DNA from: JAKFWI01 sp031399165
GTDB taxonomy: Bacteria; Pseudomonadota; Alphaproteobacteria; Caulobacterales; Aquidulcibacteraceae
NCBI GenBank assembly: GCA_031399165.1
Contig: JANNOO010000027.1
Location: 1-64,000, forward strand
Direction: 5' to 3'
DNA: 64,000 nucleotides
A model generated the notes under the pieces. That model was not told the origin of the DNA. It saw nothing but the letters and a program-made list of their open reading frames with translations, and searched no databases. Shown piece by piece: positions 33,606 to 41,604 of the stretch (its first letter is position 1; each line of letters opens with the position of its first letter). Position numbers and translations under genes: made by a program.

Positions 33606-33700
33606 GCCGCGAACTCCTCGGACTCAGGATAAGCGCCACGCTCCGACTGATGTGGTTAAGGGATGGTTAAGCCGATCCGGCAGAGATCAGCGTCTGGCCT

Positions 33701-33865
33701 TTACGGAAATAAGCGGACGACTTCCTGCTCTTCACCGTCATCGACCACCACGCCCTGATCGATCTCGTCGATATCAAACGACGACTCGCCTTCCTCATCC
33801 ATCAACACGACCGGCAGGTTTTGCGGCAGCGCCTGCAGCGCGCTGATCAATTCTGCAACCGTCAT
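33701..33865 (-). CDS. Acidic 54-residue small protein
   Basis: A short open frame below the usual size cut. It starts ATG at 33865 (rightmost base) and ends TAA at 33701-33703. The protein begins MTVAELISALQALPQNLPVV and continues with a strongly acidic tail rich in Asp and Glu, with a short VVRLFP end. The MTVAELI...LQALP start is a motif I associate with small conserved bacterial and phage proteins, some resembling a helical anchor plus acidic mimic tail. Function is unknown. It lies alone between the GIY-YIG gene and the cytochrome gene. Confidence 0.66.
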   Translation of the reverse strand: MTVAELISALQALPQNLPVVLMDEEGESSFDIDEIDQGVVVDDGEEQEVVRLFP

Positions 33866-34056
33866 TCGAACCCCCTACTGATGCCTCGCGATGGACCCAA
33901 TCAAGATCCCGATTCGGCCGCGCCATTCGTTGGTCGCGCGCAGGCCGGCGGAACACGCCACCTGAGAAGCAGACCACCGGAATGTGTCAGGCTCGCGAAT
34001 AGTTCTGCCGCAGACCCTGGTCTCAGCTTCAATCCAGGCCACATGACGTTAGGGAG

Positions 34057-34074
34057 TGTCGAATTTTGTTGACA
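34057..34074 (+). promoter_or_regulatory. PpsR/CrtJ-type palindrome with overlapping -35 box
   Basis: TGTCGAATTTTGTTGACA is an exact TGT-N12-ACA, the published consensus for PpsR/CrtJ repressors, 57 bases before the cytochrome c start. The last six bases are TTGACA, an ideal -35 element, so PpsR binding would block sigma70 polymerase. The matching -10 is not obvious. A ppsR gene lies 5 kb away. Confidence 0.76.
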
Positions 34075-34131
34075 GCGATCGGTGCCCTCGGCTCCTCTAC
34101 GGCTAAAGGTTAAATCTTCCGGGAGGGCTTT

Positions 34132-34656
34132 ATGCGTTCACTTTTGGCCGGATCTGCGTTGGGGATTGTACTTGTGCTCGGCGCATGTTCGCCCGGCGGG
34201 CAGTCAACCGAGACGGCGGAAGCGCCGCCGCCGGTTGCATCGGTCGCCGCCGCTCCCCCGGTAAGCGCAGCGCCTCCCGCCGCGCCCGTGACGGCCGCCT
34301 TGGTCGCGCTCGACGTCAAGGACGCGAGCGGCGCGGCAATGTCGGGCGATACGGCAAGAGGCCAGAAGATTTTCCAGCAATGCGCGGTCTGCCATTCGCC
34401 CCTGGAAGGCGTGAACAATGTCGGCCCTTCGCTTTACGCCATTGTCGGCCGCAAGTCCGGCACGATTCCGGGCTTCCGTTATTCCGACGCCAACCGCAAT
34501 TCAGGCATCACATGGTCCGAGCAGGAGATGTTCAATTATCTCCAGGATCCGCCGAAGCGCATTCCGGGCACGATCATGGCGTTTGTCGGTCTGAAGAACG
34601 CGCAGCAGCGCGCCGACGTGATCGCGTACCTGAAGGTCAACGCCGAGAAGAAGTAA
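34132..34656 (+). CDS. Lipoprotein class I cytochrome c, possible electron donor to the reaction centre
   Basis: A 174-residue cytochrome. It starts MRSLLAGSALGIVLVLGAC, a lipoprotein signal with Cys19, then a Pro/Ala-rich linker (about 20-60), then the class I domain. Heme attachment is CAVCH (Cys84, Cys87, His88) and the sixth ligand is probably Met149 in PGTIMAF. It resembles c2-type cytochromes, but it is membrane-tethered like cytochrome cy. It lies at the edge of the photosynthesis cluster behind an exact PpsR palindrome, and no pufC is visible. Donating to the photo-oxidised reaction centre is a reasonable inference, though respiratory roles remain possible. Confidence 0.86.
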   Translation: MRSLLAGSALGIVLVLGACSPGGQSTETAEAPPPVASVAAAPPVSAAPPAAPVTAALVALDVKDASGAAMSGDTARGQKIFQQCAVCHSPLEGVNNVGPSLYAIVGRKSGTIPGFRYSDANRNSGITWSEQEMFNYLQDPPKRIPGTIMAFVGLKNAQQRADVIAYLKVNAEKK

Positions 34657-34677
34657 GCTCAGCGCCAGCATGGCAAG

Positions 34678-34711
34678 GGCCGCCGGGGCGCAAGCTCCGG
34701 CGGTTTTTTTT
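34678..34711 (+). terminator. Rho-independent terminator after the cytochrome gene
   Basis: CCGCCGG (34680-34686) pairs with CCGGCGG (34697-34703) around GGCGCAAGCT, and a run of eight T follows. It ends just before the minus-strand stop at 34715. Confidence 0.88.
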
Positions 34712-34714
34712 GCG

Positions 34715-34978
34715 TCAGAATCGCCGCCGCCAGAGATCGGCAAGGTGGAAGGGAAACGATAAGGCGATCAGCGCTGCGATCGCCATCCAGCCCCAGCCGG
34801 CCAATGCCGCACGCAGCGCCAGGAGCAAGGCCGCGCCCGGCGCCAGGGCAAAGAATGCATCAACCGCCACGCGCGCTCTGCGCCCGCGCCCGCGCACCGC
34901 TACCAGCAGGAGAAATTCCAGAACGATCACCGCGAGCACGAGATCAACCGCCCGGCCGCTGAGTATGAAGTCCTGCAT
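34715..34978 (-). CDS. Small membrane protein at the end of the bchG-bchP-tspO operon
   Basis: An 87-residue protein with three predicted helices: AVDLVLAVIVLEFLLLVAV, an AFFALAPGAALLLALRAAL segment and WGWMAIAALIALSFPFHLADLW, with an Arg-rich loop RGRGRRARVAV. No family is recognised. It lies 17 bases after tspO on the same strand, so it is probably part of the photosynthesis operon, perhaps an assembly or pigment-trafficking factor. That role is only inferred from position. Confidence 0.66.
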   Translation of the reverse strand: MQDFILSGRAVDLVLAVIVLEFLLLVAVRGRGRRARVAVDAFFALAPGAALLLALRAALAGWGWMAIAALIALSFPFHLADLWRRRF

Positions 34979-34995
34979 CGGCTCCCCGCTTGCAA

Positions 34996-35478
34996 TCAGC
35001 CAAACGGCGGGTTTAACCGCACGACGTCAAAGTTCAGTACGGACGCCAGCGACACCCAGATGAGATAGGGTGTCAGCAAAGCGCCTGCCAAGCGCGAATG
35101 GCGCGCCGTGAAAATAATGAGCGCGACAATCGAGAGCCACAAACCGACAACCTCGATCAGCGACCAATCCGGCCGATGGAGGCGGAAGAACAGCAAACTC
35201 CACAACACGTTCAGGAAGCCGTTCAACGCAAACAGGCCCAAGAGCCATTCCCGCTCGCTCCCTTTCGGCGCATGCCGCCACGCGATCACCGCGGACGCCG
35301 CCGTGAGCGCGAAGATCGCGGTCCATATCGCGCCGAATGCTGCGTCAGGCGGCTGCCAGTCCGGTTTTTGCAGACTTTGATACCAGGGCCCGAGGTCAGT
35401 TATCGTACCGCCGAGCACGCCAACGAACAGCGCTGCGCCCGCCGCAACGAGAACCGGGCGCCGCTTCTTCAGGGTCAT
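34996..35478 (-). CDS. tspO: TspO/CrtK tryptophan-rich sensory protein
   Basis: A 160-residue five-helix outer-membrane-type or membrane protein of the TspO/MBR family. It has the conserved WYQSLQKPDWQPPDAAFGAIWTAIF region and RPDWSLIEVVGLW segment with Trp-rich helices, and ends LNPPFG. In Rhodobacter TspO binds porphyrins and down-regulates photosynthesis genes when oxygen is present; the same could hold here. Its start overlaps the bchP stop as ATGA, so it is coupled to pigment synthesis. Confidence 0.9.
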   Translation of the reverse strand: MTLKKRRPVLVAAGAALFVGVLGGTITDLGPWYQSLQKPDWQPPDAAFGAIWTAIFALTAASAVIAWRHAPKGSEREWLLGLFALNGFLNVLWSLLFFRLHRPDWSLIEVVGLWLSIVALIIFTARHSRLAGALLTPYLIWVSLASVLNFDVVRLNPPFG

Positions 35479-36674
35479 GATGGGGCAGAAACACCCAGCA
35501 AATGGCCCATGTCCTTGAAGAAAATGCGCATGTGCGCCGCCGGATCAGCACGCACCAATTGCTTGTTCATGTAGGCCTGCCACGTCAGGCGCTGCACGTC
35601 TGGGTCGTCGCACATCGATACGAAACGCTCGCGGCGCTTGTCGCTGCGATACCAGAAGTGCTGCATGATCCCGAGAATAAAGAACACTTTGCCGTGGTCG
35701 CGCATGAACGCCTTCCGCGCTGCGCCGAGGCAGTGCGCTTTGCCTGTGCTGAGGAACGCATCGACCGCTTCGGCCGCAAAGCGTCCACCGACCATTGCGT
35801 AATATATCCCCTCGCCGGATGCCGGCGCCACGACACCGGAGGCGTCGCCCGCCAACACGACATCGCGCCCGTTATCCCAGCGCGGCAATGGCTTCAGCGG
35901 TATTGGCGCGCCTTCGGTGCGCACCGTCTCGCATCCATCAAGACCAGCGTCCTTGCGCAGCGCGGTTACAGCGCCGCGCAGGGAAAATCCTTTATTGGCC
36001 GAGCCGACGCCGATGCTTGCCGTTTCGCCATGCGGAAAAATCCACGCGTAGAAATCTGGCGACAGCTTGCCCTGGTAGTAGACGTCGCAGCGCCCGCCGT
36101 CGAAACCGGCGACGCCGCTGGGCGGCGAGCGGATGATTTCGTGATAGGCGAACACGCAGGGCATACGCTCGGCGCCGCCGATGGTCTGGCGCGCCACTTG
36201 TGAACGCGCGCCATCGGCGCCGATCACCGCGCGCGCCCGCACGCGCCGCAACGTGTCCTTGCCTTCACCCTTGTCGTGAAAGCAAACAACGGCCACACCA
36301 TCTTCGTCATGGTCGAGGCGCACGAACGTACCCGCGCGCCGTTCGGCGCCTGCGCCAGCGGCGCGCTGGCGCAGCCATTCGTCGAAATGCTCGCGATCGA
36401 CCATGCCGACGAAGCCGCCTTCTATTGGCATATCCACTTCGCGGTCTGACGGCGCCACCATGCGCGCCGCAGTGGCTCGTGCGACCAGCAGATGATCGGG
36501 AATATCGAAATCGCGGATGAGCCGCGGCGGAATCGCGCCGCCGCATGGCTTGATGCGGCCGGCGCGATCAAGCAGCAGAACGTTGTGGCCTGCGCGTGCG
36601 AGATCGAAAGCGGCCGTAGAGCCGGCCGGCCCGCCACCGACAATGACGGCGTCATAGGTCACGCTATGGCTCAT
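35475..36674 (-). CDS. bchP: Geranylgeranyl diphosphate reductase / geranylgeranyl-bacteriochlorophyll reductase
   Basis: A 399-residue FAD-dependent reductase that saturates the geranylgeranyl tail of bacteriochlorophyll to phytyl. The N-terminal FAD motif is VIVGGGPAGSTAAFDLARAG. KPCGGAIPPRLI, the MPIEGGFVGMVDREHFDEWLR segment and GADGARSQVAR follow. Length and pattern match BchP. Its stop overlaps the tspO start and its start overlaps the PucC-type gene stop (both ATGA), giving one tightly coupled operon with bchG. Confidence 0.95.
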   Translation of the reverse strand: MSHSVTYDAVIVGGGPAGSTAAFDLARAGHNVLLLDRAGRIKPCGGAIPPRLIRDFDIPDHLLVARATAARMVAPSDREVDMPIEGGFVGMVDREHFDEWLRQRAAGAGAERRAGTFVRLDHDEDGVAVVCFHDKGEGKDTLRRVRARAVIGADGARSQVARQTIGGAERMPCVFAYHEIIRSPPSGVAGFDGGRCDVYYQGKLSPDFYAWIFPHGETASIGVGSANKGFSLRGAVTALRKDAGLDGCETVRTEGAPIPLKPLPRWDNGRDVVLAGDASGVVAPASGEGIYYAMVGGRFAAEAVDAFLSTGKAHCLGAARKAFMRDHGKVFFILGIMQHFWYRSDKRRERFVSMCDDPDVQRLTWQAYMNKQLVRADPAAHMRIFFKDMGHLLGVSAPS

Positions 36675-38002
36675 GGGCGAACCCCTCCGAGCAGCTCAGG
36701 CGCGCCCTGCGCGCGCGGCGCCGCTGCGCGAACAATGTCCAGCCGCGCCGCAAGCAAACCGGCGATCAAGAACAACGCCGCCTCAAGAGCGAAAACCATC
36801 AGGAAAGCGCTCGACGTAGTGGACAATAGAACGCGCAACAAATCGACGCCCGCCGCCCCGGCAAAGCCGCCGCAGGCAAACGCCGTCGCTTGCGCCGCGC
36901 CCCACACGCCCATGCGCACGCCTTCACGCGAGCCGCGCCCCTCGCCCGCCAGCCCCATCATCGAACCGATCGCCGATACGGCGAACACACCGTTGGCAAA
37001 GCCCAGCGCAAACACCGTCGGCTGCAGCGGCCAAGCCGGGCCTACAGCAGCAGCGCAGGCGAGCGCAGCCAACGCGGCAGCCGAGCCAACGCAGCCGGCG
37101 ATCGTCCACGGCCGCATCCAGGCGCGTCCCTTGTCGCCAAACCGCGCGCCGCACGCGCCGACCAGAATCATGCCGAGCAAAACGCCGCCATGCTGCACGC
37201 CGGCGAGTTGTGTCGACTGGCCGGGCGTCATGCCGAAAATCAGGCCGGCGAATGGCTCCAGGATCAAATCCTGCGCGCTGTAGGCCAGCATGGAAACAAA
37301 CACGAAAATCGTGAAACGCCGCGCGAGCGGCTCGGCCCAGGTTTCGCGCAGAACCTGCGCGAAAGGCGGTTTTTGGCCGGCGCTTTCAGGCTCATGCGCT
37401 GTCTCGCGCTCCACGCCCCACACCGCAAGCAAGGTCAGCACAAAGGCGGCGGCGGCGACGCCCGAGGCGACAATCGCCAAACGCTGTGGCGAAAACGGAT
37501 CAAGCAATGCGCCAGCAATCGCCGCTGTAACGACAATGCCGGCGATCATCATGATCCATGTCGCCGCGGCGGCGGCGGCGCGCCGTTCAGGCGCCGTGTG
37601 CGCCGCCAGCATTGCGAGCAGCGACGTGCCCGAAGCAGCAACGCCTGCGCCGATCATGCCGAAAGCGACAATACCGAGCAGAACGCCAACGAGCGGCGCA
37701 CCGCTGGTGATCAGGGCGGCGTTCGTCGCCATCACGGCGCCGAGGGCGAGTACGCCCATGCCGCCGATAATCCACGGCGTGCGGCGATGGCCCATGTCGG
37801 AGCCATAACCCCAACGCGGCCGCGACAACTGAATAACGTAGTGCCATGCAACCAGCGCCGCCGGCAGCATCGCCGGCAGCGCGAACTCCACCACCATTAC
37901 GCGATTGAGCGTGGACGTGGTGAGCGCGACGATAGCGCCGAGAGAACTCTGCACCAGGCCGAGGCGAATGATTTGCGGCCAGGTCAAACGCGCGTGCGTC
38001 AT
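36671..38002 (-). CDS. PucC/BCH2-family MFS transporter
   Basis: A 443-residue protein of the PucC/LhaA branch of the major facilitator superfamily, with twelve predicted helices. It begins THARLTWPQIIRLGLVQSSL, and has STLNRVMVVEFALPA and SRPRWGYGSDMGHRRTPWIIGG, features shared with LhaA in this window (50388-51821). In Rhodobacter such proteins help assemble light-harvesting complexes or transport pigments; the copy between bchG and bchP is often called BCH2-like. The ATG at 38002 overlaps the bchG stop. A longer open frame extends upstream but runs into bchG. Confidence 0.86.
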   Translation of the reverse strand: MTHARLTWPQIIRLGLVQSSLGAIVALTTSTLNRVMVVEFALPAMLPAALVAWHYVIQLSRPRWGYGSDMGHRRTPWIIGGMGVLALGAVMATNAALITSGAPLVGVLLGIVAFGMIGAGVAASGTSLLAMLAAHTAPERRAAAAAATWIMMIAGIVVTAAIAGALLDPFSPQRLAIVASGVAAAAFVLTLLAVWGVERETAHEPESAGQKPPFAQVLRETWAEPLARRFTIFVFVSMLAYSAQDLILEPFAGLIFGMTPGQSTQLAGVQHGGVLLGMILVGACGARFGDKGRAWMRPWTIAGCVGSAAALAALACAAAVGPAWPLQPTVFALGFANGVFAVSAIGSMMGLAGEGRGSREGVRMGVWGAAQATAFACGGFAGAAGVDLLRVLLSTTSSAFLMVFALEAALFLIAGLLAARLDIVRAAAPRAQGAPELLGGVRP

Positions 38003-38913
38003 GAATTTGCTCCGGCGAGGCTGCCGAGCGCGAAGGCGCTGATCAGCATGCCCATAACGTAGAGGAATACGCCCGTTTGGTTGAACCACGGCGCGAGCTT
38101 GCGCGGATCTGTAATCAGCCGCGCCATCAAGTTGAGCTGCACGCCGAGCGACACGCCCACGGCGAAGGCGTGCCATGGTTTTCCGAACAGGATGAGCAAC
38201 ACGACGACCGCAATTTGCGGCGCGATCATCACCGCGCATGCAAGCCTTGCGGCGCGATCGACGCCCAATTGCACGGGCAGCGAACGAACGCCGGTCTGGC
38301 GATCGCCTTTAATGGCTTTGAAATCGTTAAGCGTCATTATTCCATGCGCGCCGAAACTGTAGAGCGCCGCGATGACGAGAATTTTCCAGTCAGGCGCCGC
38401 GCTTAGCATTACGGCGGCGCCAGTGAACCAGGTGATCCCTTCGTAGGAAAGCGCACATGCGGCCGGCCCCCACCAGCCGCTCTGCTTCAGACGCAGCGGC
38501 GGCGCGCTGTAGATCCATGCGAGCACCATGCCGACGACGGCAGCGCCAAACACCCACGGACCAAGCGCATAAGCCCAGAGCATGGACACGATCGTCCAGG
38601 CGATGGCGATCCAAAGTCCCCAACGCCCGGGAATGCGCCCCGAGGGAATCGGGCGTTGCGGCTCGTTGATCGCATCGACGTGGCGATCGTACCAATCGTT
38701 TACGGCCTGACTGGTCGCGCAAATGAGCGGACCGGCTAGCACGATGCCAGCCAGCGCCATTGGCCAGGATGTGGCGATGTTGGCGCCCGACGAAACCACG
38801 CCGCAGCCGAACGCCCACATCGGCGGGAACCACGTAATCGGCTTGAAAAGCTCGAGAACGGCGCTGGGGGCCGGAATCGCTCTCGTCGGTACAGCGGCTG
38901 TAATGCGAGCCAT
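37999..38913 (-). CDS. bchG: Bacteriochlorophyll synthase
   Basis: The 304-residue UbiA-type prenyltransferase attaches the geranylgeranyl tail to bacteriochlorophyllide a in the membrane. It has LELFKPITWFPPMWAFGCGVVSSG, the Asp-rich VNDWYDRHVDAINEPQRPIPSG motif and a second region FGAHGIMTLNDFKAIKGDRQTG. About eight helices are present. The ATG at 38913 (MARITAAVP) is preferred; a GTG seven codons upstream is in frame. The region immediately upstream holds a PpsR-like half palindrome and a TGACA inverted repeat. Confidence 0.95.
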   Translation of the reverse strand: MARITAAVPTRAIPAPSAVLELFKPITWFPPMWAFGCGVVSSGANIATSWPMALAGIVLAGPLICATSQAVNDWYDRHVDAINEPQRPIPSGRIPGRWGLWIAIAWTIVSMLWAYALGPWVFGAAVVGMVLAWIYSAPPLRLKQSGWWGPAACALSYEGITWFTGAAVMLSAAPDWKILVIAALYSFGAHGIMTLNDFKAIKGDRQTGVRSLPVQLGVDRAARLACAVMIAPQIAVVVLLILFGKPWHAFAVGVSLGVQLNLMARLITDPRKLAPWFNQTGVFLYVMGMLISAFALGSLAGANS

Positions 38914-38928
38914 GCCGAAATGTACAAA

Positions 38929-38959
38929 TGACACTTCAGACTGTCAAACAAACTAGACG
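38929..38959 (-). promoter_or_regulatory. bchG-operon operator region: PpsR-like site and TGACA dyad
   Basis: TGTCAAACAAACTAGACG (38942-38959) is TGT-N12-ACG, one base from the PpsR consensus TGT-N12-ACA. It overlaps TGACA-N8-TGTCA (38929-38946), a perfect inverted repeat. These lie 16-46 bases upstream of the bchG ATG. They would fit PpsR control of the bchG-pucC-bchP-tspO operon; a second regulator at the TGACA dyad is possible. Confidence 0.6.
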
Positions 38960-38972
38960 CTCAAACGATGAT

Positions 38973-40406
38973 TTATTCTTCGTCGGTGGTGAACGCGCCC
39001 AAGCCGTAACGATGCAACTTCGAATACAGACTCTGCCGGCTAAGACCGAGCACCTCGGCGGCGGACGCGCGATTGTTGCCCGTCAATTCGAGCGCCGCCT
39101 CGATGCACATCCGCTCAACCAGATCGGTCGTCTCCCGCACAAGCTCTTTTAGCGTAACGCGGCCAATCAGATGAGAGAGCTGCTCGACCGACCTTGGCAA
39201 CTCGCCAGCCAAAGGCGATCGCACCGTACTGGCGCGCACCGATCTGCGTATGGAGAACCCGAATATTGGGCGCCCGCCCTCAGAGACAAGAACTGCCGAC
39301 ACATCCACGTCTTCCTGTTCGCTCAGGCGGTTACGCAGAATGGTCGCAAAGTTTTTTACTGAGCCGTGCTGGCGCAAGCTCGATACCAAAATGTTTTGAT
39401 CGACCTCCGGCCGCCCGAGAAAATTATCCAAGGGCTGCCCGTGCGCCTGCTCCTTGCTGGCCAGCCGCGTGATGTCGAGGAATGCGCTGTTTTCGGCGAT
39501 GATCTTGAGGTTTTCGTCCGTCACCACAAAGGCGTCGGGAATGCGTTCGAGCACATCGATCAGGCGCTGGGACGATTCCGAAACATGCACCAGGTCCGGG
39601 TCGCGCGCGGCCAACCGAACAAGGAACAATGATCCGCGATCCTGCCGGAAAAGCGAGGCGGCCACCGTGAACGGGCGCCCGCCGCACCGCAGTGTCGCCT
39701 GCGCCGTGAGATTGGCCCCGCTGAAAGCCATCGCCAGCAGCGATACCGCGGCATCCCGCGAAACGGCGTCAAAAGCTGAATGAAACGCACGCCCAATCAA
39801 AGGCGAGGCGCCGCCGCCGATCAGACGCTCAGCCGCCGGATTGGCTTCGAGCACTTTCCGCGTCGTCGCATCAATGACGATCACCGCCTCTGACGCCAAC
39901 TGGAACAGCAATTTATAGCGCGACTCAGCATCGCGGAGGCGCGCGTAGTCGCGCTCCATCGTCTGCTGCGCCTGAATAAGACGCTGCTGCAATTCAGCAG
40001 TAGCGCGATTATCGCGGCCGATGGCGATTACGCGGCCATCTTCGCCAGCTTTTACGGCGATGTAGCGCACGGCGACGGACGCGCCGGCCATCGTGGGGTG
40101 GTTGATTTCCCGCCAGCGTGGTCCCGTGTCGTTTGCCGCATCGCGCAGCATCTCGTCGATTTTCCGGCGGCTATCACTCGTGACAGTATCGACCCAGCGT
40201 TGGTCAAGCCAACTCTCGAAACCGTCTCTCACCAGATCCTTATTGTTGAGCGCCATGTCGCGAATGACGCCGGCGCGATCAATGATCATCGCCACATCGC
40301 CACCGGCCGCGACCACTTTGGCCGCAACCTTCGCATCCAGTCCACCCAACAGGTCGCGCGCGAAGCAGGGCTCAATCGGCTCTGGGGAGGACATGGAAAC
40401 CGTCAT
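38973..40406 (-). CDS. ppsR: PpsR/CrtJ photosynthesis repressor
   Basis: A 477-residue redox- and light-responsive repressor that binds TGT-N12-ACA sites. It contains PAS-type domains (about 25-130, 160-280 and 290-400; RYKLLFQLASEAVIVIDATTR marks one) and a Fis-type C-terminal helix-turn-helix (ASAAEVLGLSRQSLYSKLHRY). A Cys in RMCIEAALELTGNN sits just ahead of the helix-turn-helix, where the redox-active Cys of CrtJ lies. It is encoded downstream of the AerR gene in the same direction, so anti-repressor and repressor probably share a transcript. Confidence 0.93.
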   Translation of the reverse strand: MTVSMSSPEPIEPCFARDLLGGLDAKVAAKVVAAGGDVAMIIDRAGVIRDMALNNKDLVRDGFESWLDQRWVDTVTSDSRRKIDEMLRDAANDTGPRWREINHPTMAGASVAVRYIAVKAGEDGRVIAIGRDNRATAELQQRLIQAQQTMERDYARLRDAESRYKLLFQLASEAVIVIDATTRKVLEANPAAERLIGGGASPLIGRAFHSAFDAVSRDAAVSLLAMAFSGANLTAQATLRCGGRPFTVAASLFRQDRGSLFLVRLAARDPDLVHVSESSQRLIDVLERIPDAFVVTDENLKIIAENSAFLDITRLASKEQAHGQPLDNFLGRPEVDQNILVSSLRQHGSVKNFATILRNRLSEQEDVDVSAVLVSEGGRPIFGFSIRRSVRASTVRSPLAGELPRSVEQLSHLIGRVTLKELVRETTDLVERMCIEAALELTGNNRASAAEVLGLSRQSLYSKLHRYGLGAFTTDEE

Positions 40407-40443
40407 CTAACTCGCGCTCGCCCTTCCTGTGCGCCTTGGCGAC

Positions 40444-41319
40444 CTAGAGGCGAGCGAGTTGTCTCACGGCCACTTCCGCTTTCAGCACGGCATCCTTCGC
40501 ATCGACCGCCATGCAGTCGGCGCCAACCTTCGCCGCCAATTCAGGTCTCTCAATGAATAGGCGTCCCCCCACGAGGACACTTATGTCTCGATTCCTTGAC
40601 GCATTGCGTACTGACATAATCATAGGCGCAATTAGATCAAGCCGGTCGTCTGCGCTCGCGGTAACGCCAAACACATCGAAATCGTGAGCCTGAACCGCCG
40701 AAACTACAGGCTCCAAATCACCGGATGCCTCGGTCCAGGTCCGCCAGCCAGACCGACGGAAAAACTCCTCTATAATCAATAAGCCAAAGGTATGTTGCTC
40801 GCCCGGCGCCGCCGCAAACAAGGCTGAGCGGGCCTTTGGAAGCACCACCCCTCCCCTGGGGGGCTGAACACTGAGTTCGCGCACGACTTGTTGCAGGCGC
40901 CCGAGCGCAATTGTCACATCAGCGAAAGTCACCAGGTCGTCCGCCCAGTAATCGCCCAAGCGGCGCGCCACAGGCGTTAGGAGATCGAGGTAGATCGCCT
41001 CCAGGGACGTTCCCTGCTGAAGTAGACTGCCGATAATGGCCATCAGCGAATCGCGGCCCGAAGACAGCGTGTAAAGGGCGAATTTCTCAATGGTTTCAGC
41101 GCTAAGGACGATGTTTTCTGGCGCTGCTGGGCTCGGCTCGTTCTGATGAACGATCATGAGGCGGGGGATGATGTCGCCTTCAACGATACGGGCGAGTTCT
41201 TCCGTTTGTTTCCGCCTTGATCGCGCGGCGGCCGCTCTGGTTCGTTGACCTCGGCGGTCGAGCCTTGTTGGCTCTTCGCCGCAAAGATTGAACACCGGCG
41301 ATTGCGGAAGGCTGGTCAT
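40444..41319 (-). CDS. ppaA: Cobalamin-binding AerR/PpaA-type PpsR antirepressor
   Basis: A 291-residue protein with the AerR/PpaA layout: a basic N-terminal part, a helical region (about 55-165; NIVLSAETIEKFALYTLSSG, LEAIYLDLLTPVARRLGDYW) and a B12-binding Rossmann-like domain. GEQHTFGLLIIEEFFRRSGW contains the His expected to ligate cobalamin. Characterised AerR senses light through B12 and modulates CrtJ/PpsR. The ATG at 41319 is preceded by an AGGGGGG box. The open frame continues more than 300 codons upstream over bchF on the other strand, but that is a GC-rich shadow. Confidence 0.88.
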   Translation of the reverse strand: MTSLPQSPVFNLCGEEPTRLDRRGQRTRAAAARSRRKQTEELARIVEGDIIPRLMIVHQNEPSPAAPENIVLSAETIEKFALYTLSSGRDSLMAIIGSLLQQGTSLEAIYLDLLTPVARRLGDYWADDLVTFADVTIALGRLQQVVRELSVQPPRGGVVLPKARSALFAAAPGEQHTFGLLIIEEFFRRSGWRTWTEASGDLEPVVSAVQAHDFDVFGVTASADDRLDLIAPMIMSVRNASRNRDISVLVGGRLFIERPELAAKVGADCMAVDAKDAVLKAEVAVRQLARL

Positions 41320-41446
41320 CTGACCCCCCCTGTCATTCGGCGGAGTTTCCCTTGTCGCGCGGCTCCGCTCCGCACTGCTCCCACCACCGAAAAACATCGG
41401 CCCGACGTGGGCGTCTCCTCCTCCACAGCCCAGCTTCGCGGCTAAT

Positions 41447-41464
41447 TGTCCGTGGAGCTTTACG
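41447..41464 (+). promoter_or_regulatory. PpsR-like site 1 between aerR and bchF
   Basis: TGTCCGTGGAGCTTTACG is TGT-N12-ACG, one base from the consensus TGT-N12-ACA. It lies 72 bases before a second such site. Paired sites are typical for PpsR/CrtJ, which binds cooperatively. Confidence 0.58.
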
Positions 41465-41518
41465 GTAAGCAGAGTTACCGGCCGGTGAGAAGCCCTATTT
41501 TCGTCAAAATGGAGCAAG

Positions 41519-41536
41519 TGTCCAATTATTTTGACG
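41519..41536 (+). promoter_or_regulatory. PpsR-like site 2 and probable bchF promoter
   Basis: TGTCCAATTATTTTGACG is TGT-N12-ACG. Its end contains TTGACG, and TTGACA follows at 41546-41551, both usable as -35 boxes; the latter is 17 bases from a weak ATAGCC -10. The bchF start is 69 bases after the site. The same region probably serves the divergent aerR-ppsR unit. Confidence 0.62.
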
Positions 41537-41604
41537 TTCCGCTTTATTGACAGGTGGCACGTACCGCCGATAGCCTCCCCTCGCGAACCAAAGGGAGGTC
41601 GGCG

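Noticed and set aside
38913..38934. GTG at 38934 as the bchG start
   Set aside because: It would place the start inside the TGACA dyad; ATG at 38913 gives a normal BchG N-terminus.
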